A stretch of 8,325 nucleotides of DNA from Nitrospirota bacterium (GTDB lineage Bacteria; Nitrospirota; Thermodesulfovibrionia; UBA6902). Position numbers and translations under genes: made by a program. Of this stretch, positions 6,726 through 8,325 are shown one piece after another. The stretch is taken from contig JAJRVB010000247.1 of NCBI GenBank assembly GCA_024277515.1, positions 1 to 8,325 of the forward strand. Reading direction: 5' to 3'. The notes under the pieces are model-generated. The model saw only the letters and a list, made by a program, of their open reading frames with translations. It was not told the origin of the DNA and did no database searches. The stretch's first letter is position 1, and each line of letters begins with the position of its first letter.

Positions 6726-7166
6726 ATGAACTGTAAAAAGAGAAGACGATTTGCAGACAGTAAGGGGGGGTTTACATTAATTGAACTGATGGTGGTCATG
6801 ATAATTCTCGGCCTGCTGGCGGCCCTTGTTGTGCCCAGGATGTTCGGGAGGATCGGGCAGGCAAAAACTAATGCAGCCAGGGCGCAGATCGAGCTCATCG
6901 GGACGGCCCTGGATTCGTTCCGTCTTGATGTGGGACGCTATCCGACAACGGCTGAAGGGCTGAACGCGCTCATTTCTCCGACGTCGGATTCGGGTGAATG
7001 GAATGGACCATACCTGAAGAAGATAGAGATCCCCCTTGATCCCTGGAATAATCCGTATATTTATGAGTCCCCCGGCAAATATGGAGACTATGATCTTTAT
7101 TCACTCGGTGCGGACAAGTCGGAAGGCGGTGAGGGTGAGAACGCCGATGCAGTCAGCTGGAAGTAA
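6726..7166 (+). CDS. gspG: Major pseudopilin GspG
   Basis: Main subunit of the periplasmic pseudopilus. The 146-residue precursor has a 15-residue basic leader (MNCKKRRRFADSKGG) and a prepilin peptidase site G15^F16TLIE, with the essential Glu at mature position 5 (E20). The leader is removed and Phe16 probably N-methylated by a PilD/GspO-type peptidase not encoded here. A hydrophobic helix follows (16-37), ending in VVPRMFGR. The C-terminal half carries the hallmark GspG blocks GRYPTTAEGLNAL (70-82), LDPWNNPY (104-111) and the Asp/Gly-rich calcium-binding loop DYDLYSLGADKSEGGEGE (121-138, then NADAVSW), all intact. The 95-bp gap before the gene contains no other ORF. It could hold a minor internal promoter, but I found none that is convincing. 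Confidence 0.97.
   Translation: MNCKKRRRFADSKGGFTLIELMVVMIILGLLAALVVPRMFGRIGQAKTNAARAQIELIGTALDSFRLDVGRYPTTAEGLNALISPTSDSGEWNGPYLKKIEIPLDPWNNPYIYESPGKYGDYDLYSLGADKSEGGEGENADAVSWK
7134..7149 (+). promoter_or_regulatory. Ribosome site and start codon used for gspH as sequenced
   Basis: GGTGAG (7134-7139) lies 7 nt before ATG 7147, inside the end of gspG. In the frame containing GFTLIE, this is the only ATG, GTG or TTG between 7147 and the cleavage site. It is therefore the start required by the sequence as given. Confidence 0.45.
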
Positions 7167-7653
7167 AATACGCATAAGGAAGAAAGATGAAAAAAAGGCC
7201 GCCCCGGGATTTACCCTGATTGAGATAATTATCGTGCTGTTTATCATGGGTCTGGCCGCCGGTCTGATAGGAGTATGGGTAAGCAGAGGTTCGGGTCAGC
7301 TTGAGGCAAGAAAATTTACGAAAGACATATCAGCCACCCTCAGATACGCACGGACCCGGGCAGTATCTGAAAAGAAAATATACTGTTTTGTAATTGATAA
7401 GGAAGAACAAAAATACAGACTATATGCTGAAGATACCGATTACAGGAACATTGATCTTGTCATTGACAAACCCATCCCCGAGGCATTGAGGATGTCGCTG
7501 CAGGACAGCGATGAAGAATCACCCCATATTGAATTCTTCCCAAGGGGGCATTCTACCGGAGGTGTAATTGAAATCATGCGTGATGAAGGGACCGGTTATT
7601 TTATCATAATAAACAGGATAACCGGCAAAGTGGACGTGGAGAAAGAGGAATAA
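7147..7653 (+). CDS. gspH: Minor pseudopilin GspH
   Basis: Minor pseudopilin of the T2SS pseudopilus tip. The precursor is 168 residues if started at ATG 7147, which overlaps the end of gspG by 20 bp. The leader would be 21 residues, rich in Lys/Arg, with cleavage at G21^F22TLIE and Glu5 present. The hydrophobic helix runs about 22-45, followed by the GspH-type region RKFTKDISATLRYARTRAVS (about 56-75), an open strand region, and the characteristic FFPRGHSTGG motif followed by an INRITGKV strand at the C-terminus. Longer readings with earlier starts (for example 7036) fall within gspG and give an implausible N-terminus. A better-placed ATG at 7187, with AAGGAAG 4 nt upstream, is out of frame by one base because of an A7 run. 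With eight A's it would encode MKKKAAPG^FTLIE, a typical short leader. The family call is firm; the exact start is not. Confidence 0.88.
   Translation: MQSAGSKIRIRKKDEKKAAPGFTLIEIIIVLFIMGLAAGLIGVWVSRGSGQLEARKFTKDISATLRYARTRAVSEKKIYCFVIDKEEQKYRLYAEDTDYRNIDLVIDKPIPEALRMSLQDSDEESPHIEFFPRGHSTGGVIEIMRDEGTGYFIIINRITGKVDVEKEE
7176..7196 (+). promoter_or_regulatory. Out-of-frame ATG with good ribosome site and A7 tract at the gspH start
   Basis: AAGGAAG (7176-7182) precedes ATG 7187 at good distance, 20 bp after the gspG stop, exactly where a gspH start would be expected. The following seven A's (7190-7196) put it one base out of frame. As written it encodes only MKKRPPRDLP before TGA at 7217-7219. 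An added A would join it to the gspH frame. Confidence 0.5.
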
Positions 7654-7654
7654 A

Positions 7655-7927
7655 ATGGGCGGCGGACTGAGACATTCGTCCCCTGGATTTACGCTTGTTG
7701 AAATCATTGTGGCCATGGCCATACTGGGGATAAGCCTTGTGCTGGTCATGCAGCTTTTTTCAGCCGGACTCAGGACTGCAAAGGCATCCTGCGACTATAC
7801 GATAGCTATTGTTCATGCGAAAGACAAGATGGAAGAGTTGTCACAGACCCTTGTAAATGACAGTGGTGAATTTGAGGACGGATTCAAATGGGAGACAGTA
7901 ACGGAAGATTATGGAGAACCTGAATAA
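7655..7927 (+). CDS. gspI: Minor pseudopilin GspI, cut short by an in-frame TAA
   Basis: Minor pseudopilin that forms the pseudopilus tip with GspJ and GspK. AGAGGAA lies 4-5 nt before the ATG, and the gene starts 1 nt after the gspH stop. The leader MGGGLRHSSPG (11 residues) is followed by G11^F12TLVE with Glu5 present, then a hydrophobic helix (12-35: IIVAMAILGISLVLVM) and the GspI-like AIVHAKDKMEEL helix (about 51-62). The ORF ends at TAA 7925-7927 after 90 residues, shorter than the roughly 120-130 usual for GspI. The missing C-terminal strand region is encoded directly downstream in the same frame (7928-8041). The truncated form keeps the membrane helix but lacks the final beta-sheet strands of the head, so it is unlikely to work normally as written. 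The cause may be a real nonsense mutation, readthrough, or a base error in the sequence. Confidence 0.88.
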   Translation: MGGGLRHSSPGFTLVEIIVAMAILGISLVLVMQLFSAGLRTAKASCDYTIAIVHAKDKMEELSQTLVNDSGEFEDGFKWETVTEDYGEPE

Positions 7928-8044
7928 ACAGGCTATAACCTTAAGAAAATAAAAGTAAAAATAAGCTGGGATGAATCTTCTGAGAGAGGCAAAACACTCG
8001 ATATGGTCAGTCTGAAGATGGTCTCGGATGAGGACAATCTGTGA
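7928..8044 (+). pseudogene. gspI: C-terminal remnant of gspI downstream of the in-frame stop
   Basis: After TAA 7925-7927 the same frame continues for 38 codons (TGYNLKKIKVKISWD then ESSERGKTLDMVSLKMVSDE) to TGA 8042-8044. The pattern of basic beta strand, VKISW, a turn and then LDMVSLK is what the end of a GspI head looks like (a 'V-W ... GK ... L-T-L' block). With the upstream part, the total is 129 residues including the stop position, the normal GspI length. The final TGA overlaps a GTG start of gspJ (GTGA), as expected for an ancestral intact gene. Confidence 0.75.
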
Positions 8045-8325
8045 GAATGGTGAAAGAAAACAGCTATGCGGGGTTCACGCTCCTTGAGATGATTATAGCC
8101 ATTACAATATTACCTCTGATTATATTGATTATCGGAAACGGTTTCCGCCTTGGTATGGATGCCTGGGAAAAAGGCGATAATGAGACAGTCTGGACACAGA
8201 GGTTCCGGGTCCTCTCAGGGCTTCTGTCACAGCAGATTAAGTCCGCCTATCCATATGAATTGGAGATTGATGAGGAGAAGATAGTATTGTTCGAGGGAAA
8301 ATCCGATTCCGTCACCTTTGTGACC
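8041..8325 (+). CDS. gspJ: Minor pseudopilin GspJ (3' end outside window)
   Basis: Partial gene, open to the last base (95 codons). The preferred start is GTG 8041: GAGGA (8030-8034) lies 6 nt upstream, and the codon overlaps the TGA of the full-length gspI frame as GTGA, a typical coupled arrangement. ATG 8047 and GTG 8050 are alternatives that shorten the leader by 2-3 residues. The leader MRMVKENSYAG is cleaved at G11^F12TLLE with Glu5 present. It is followed by a hydrophobic helix (IIAITILPLIILIIG, about 18-32), a GFRLGMDAWEKGD segment, an FRVLSGLLSQQIKSAYPYE helix and the strand KSDSVTFVT. The Arg-x-x-x-x-LLxQQ pattern followed by an LFEGKSDSVTFVT-like strand is typical of GspJ. GspJ binds GspI and GspK at the pseudopilus tip. 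Confidence 0.88.
   Translation, partial: MRMVKENSYAGFTLLEMIIAITILPLIILIIGNGFRLGMDAWEKGDNETVWTQRFRVLSGLLSQQIKSAYPYELEIDEEKIVLFEGKSDSVTFVT

Noticed and set aside
7036..7146. Longer N-terminus of GspH starting at 7036
   Set aside because: This part lies wholly within gspG in another frame and would put about 58 residues before the prepilin cleavage site, far too long for a pseudopilin leader.
1559..8325. Reading the cluster as a type IV pilus or MSH pilus system
   Set aside because: The secretin with N0-N1-N2-N3 order, the GspG calcium-loop signature and the G-H-I-J pseudopilin series are diagnostic of T2SS. No pilA, pilT, pilM or pilN-type gene is present.
1..8325. CRISPR arrays, tRNA/rRNA genes, insertion sequences, attachment sites or toxin-antitoxin genes
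   Set aside because: I saw no regularly spaced repeats, no tRNA-like cloverleaf, no transposase motifs and no terminal inverted repeats. Nearly all bases are explained by the T2SS and kinase-like genes.

Overview
The window holds the 5' two-thirds of a type II secretion system (T2SS, general secretory pathway) operon on the + strand, preceded by the 3' part of an unusual sensor-kinase-like gene. Every gene I can support is on the + strand. Base composition is moderate (roughly half G+C by eye). The gene order gspD-E-F-G-H-I-J, the LOV-like PAS and receiver modules, and the GspE type with an N-terminal MshEN region suggest a Gram-negative environmental bacterium of the Nitrospirota/Desulfobacterota kind. 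This taxonomic guess is an inference from family resemblance, not a database result.

Layout: (1) <1-1450, C-terminal part of a receiver-PAS-kinase protein. The ATP-binding domain is intact, but the phosphoacceptor histidine of the H-box is replaced by Asp. (2) 1451-1558, a short AT-rich intergenic region with two credible tandem sigma70-type promoters and a small palindrome in the downstream spacer. (3) 1559-6630, the T2SS core: outer-membrane secretin GspD, cytoplasmic ATPase GspE and inner-membrane platform GspF. (4) 6726-8325, the pseudopilin block: major pseudopilin GspG, then minor pseudopilins GspH, GspI and GspJ. GspJ runs off the right edge. No gspC is seen next to gspD; gspK, L and M, if present, would lie beyond the right edge.

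How they work together: GspE hydrolyses ATP at the base of GspF. This drives assembly of a periplasmic pseudopilus (GspG shaft, GspH/I/J tip), which pushes folded exoproteins out through the GspD channel. Each pseudopilin has a G^FT(L)xE prepilin peptidase site, so a GspO/PilD peptidase must be encoded elsewhere.

The system itself is canonical, and I see no previously undescribed multi-gene system here. The observations most worth checking are: an in-frame TAA that cuts gspI at codon 91, although the rest of the gene continues in the same frame to a GTGA overlap with gspJ; an A7 tract in gspH that puts its best ATG/Shine-Dalgarno out of frame by one base; the His-less kinase; a strongly basic insertion in GspD; and a partly degenerate c-di-GMP-type motif pair in GspE. 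No stretch longer than 300 bases lacks a gene.
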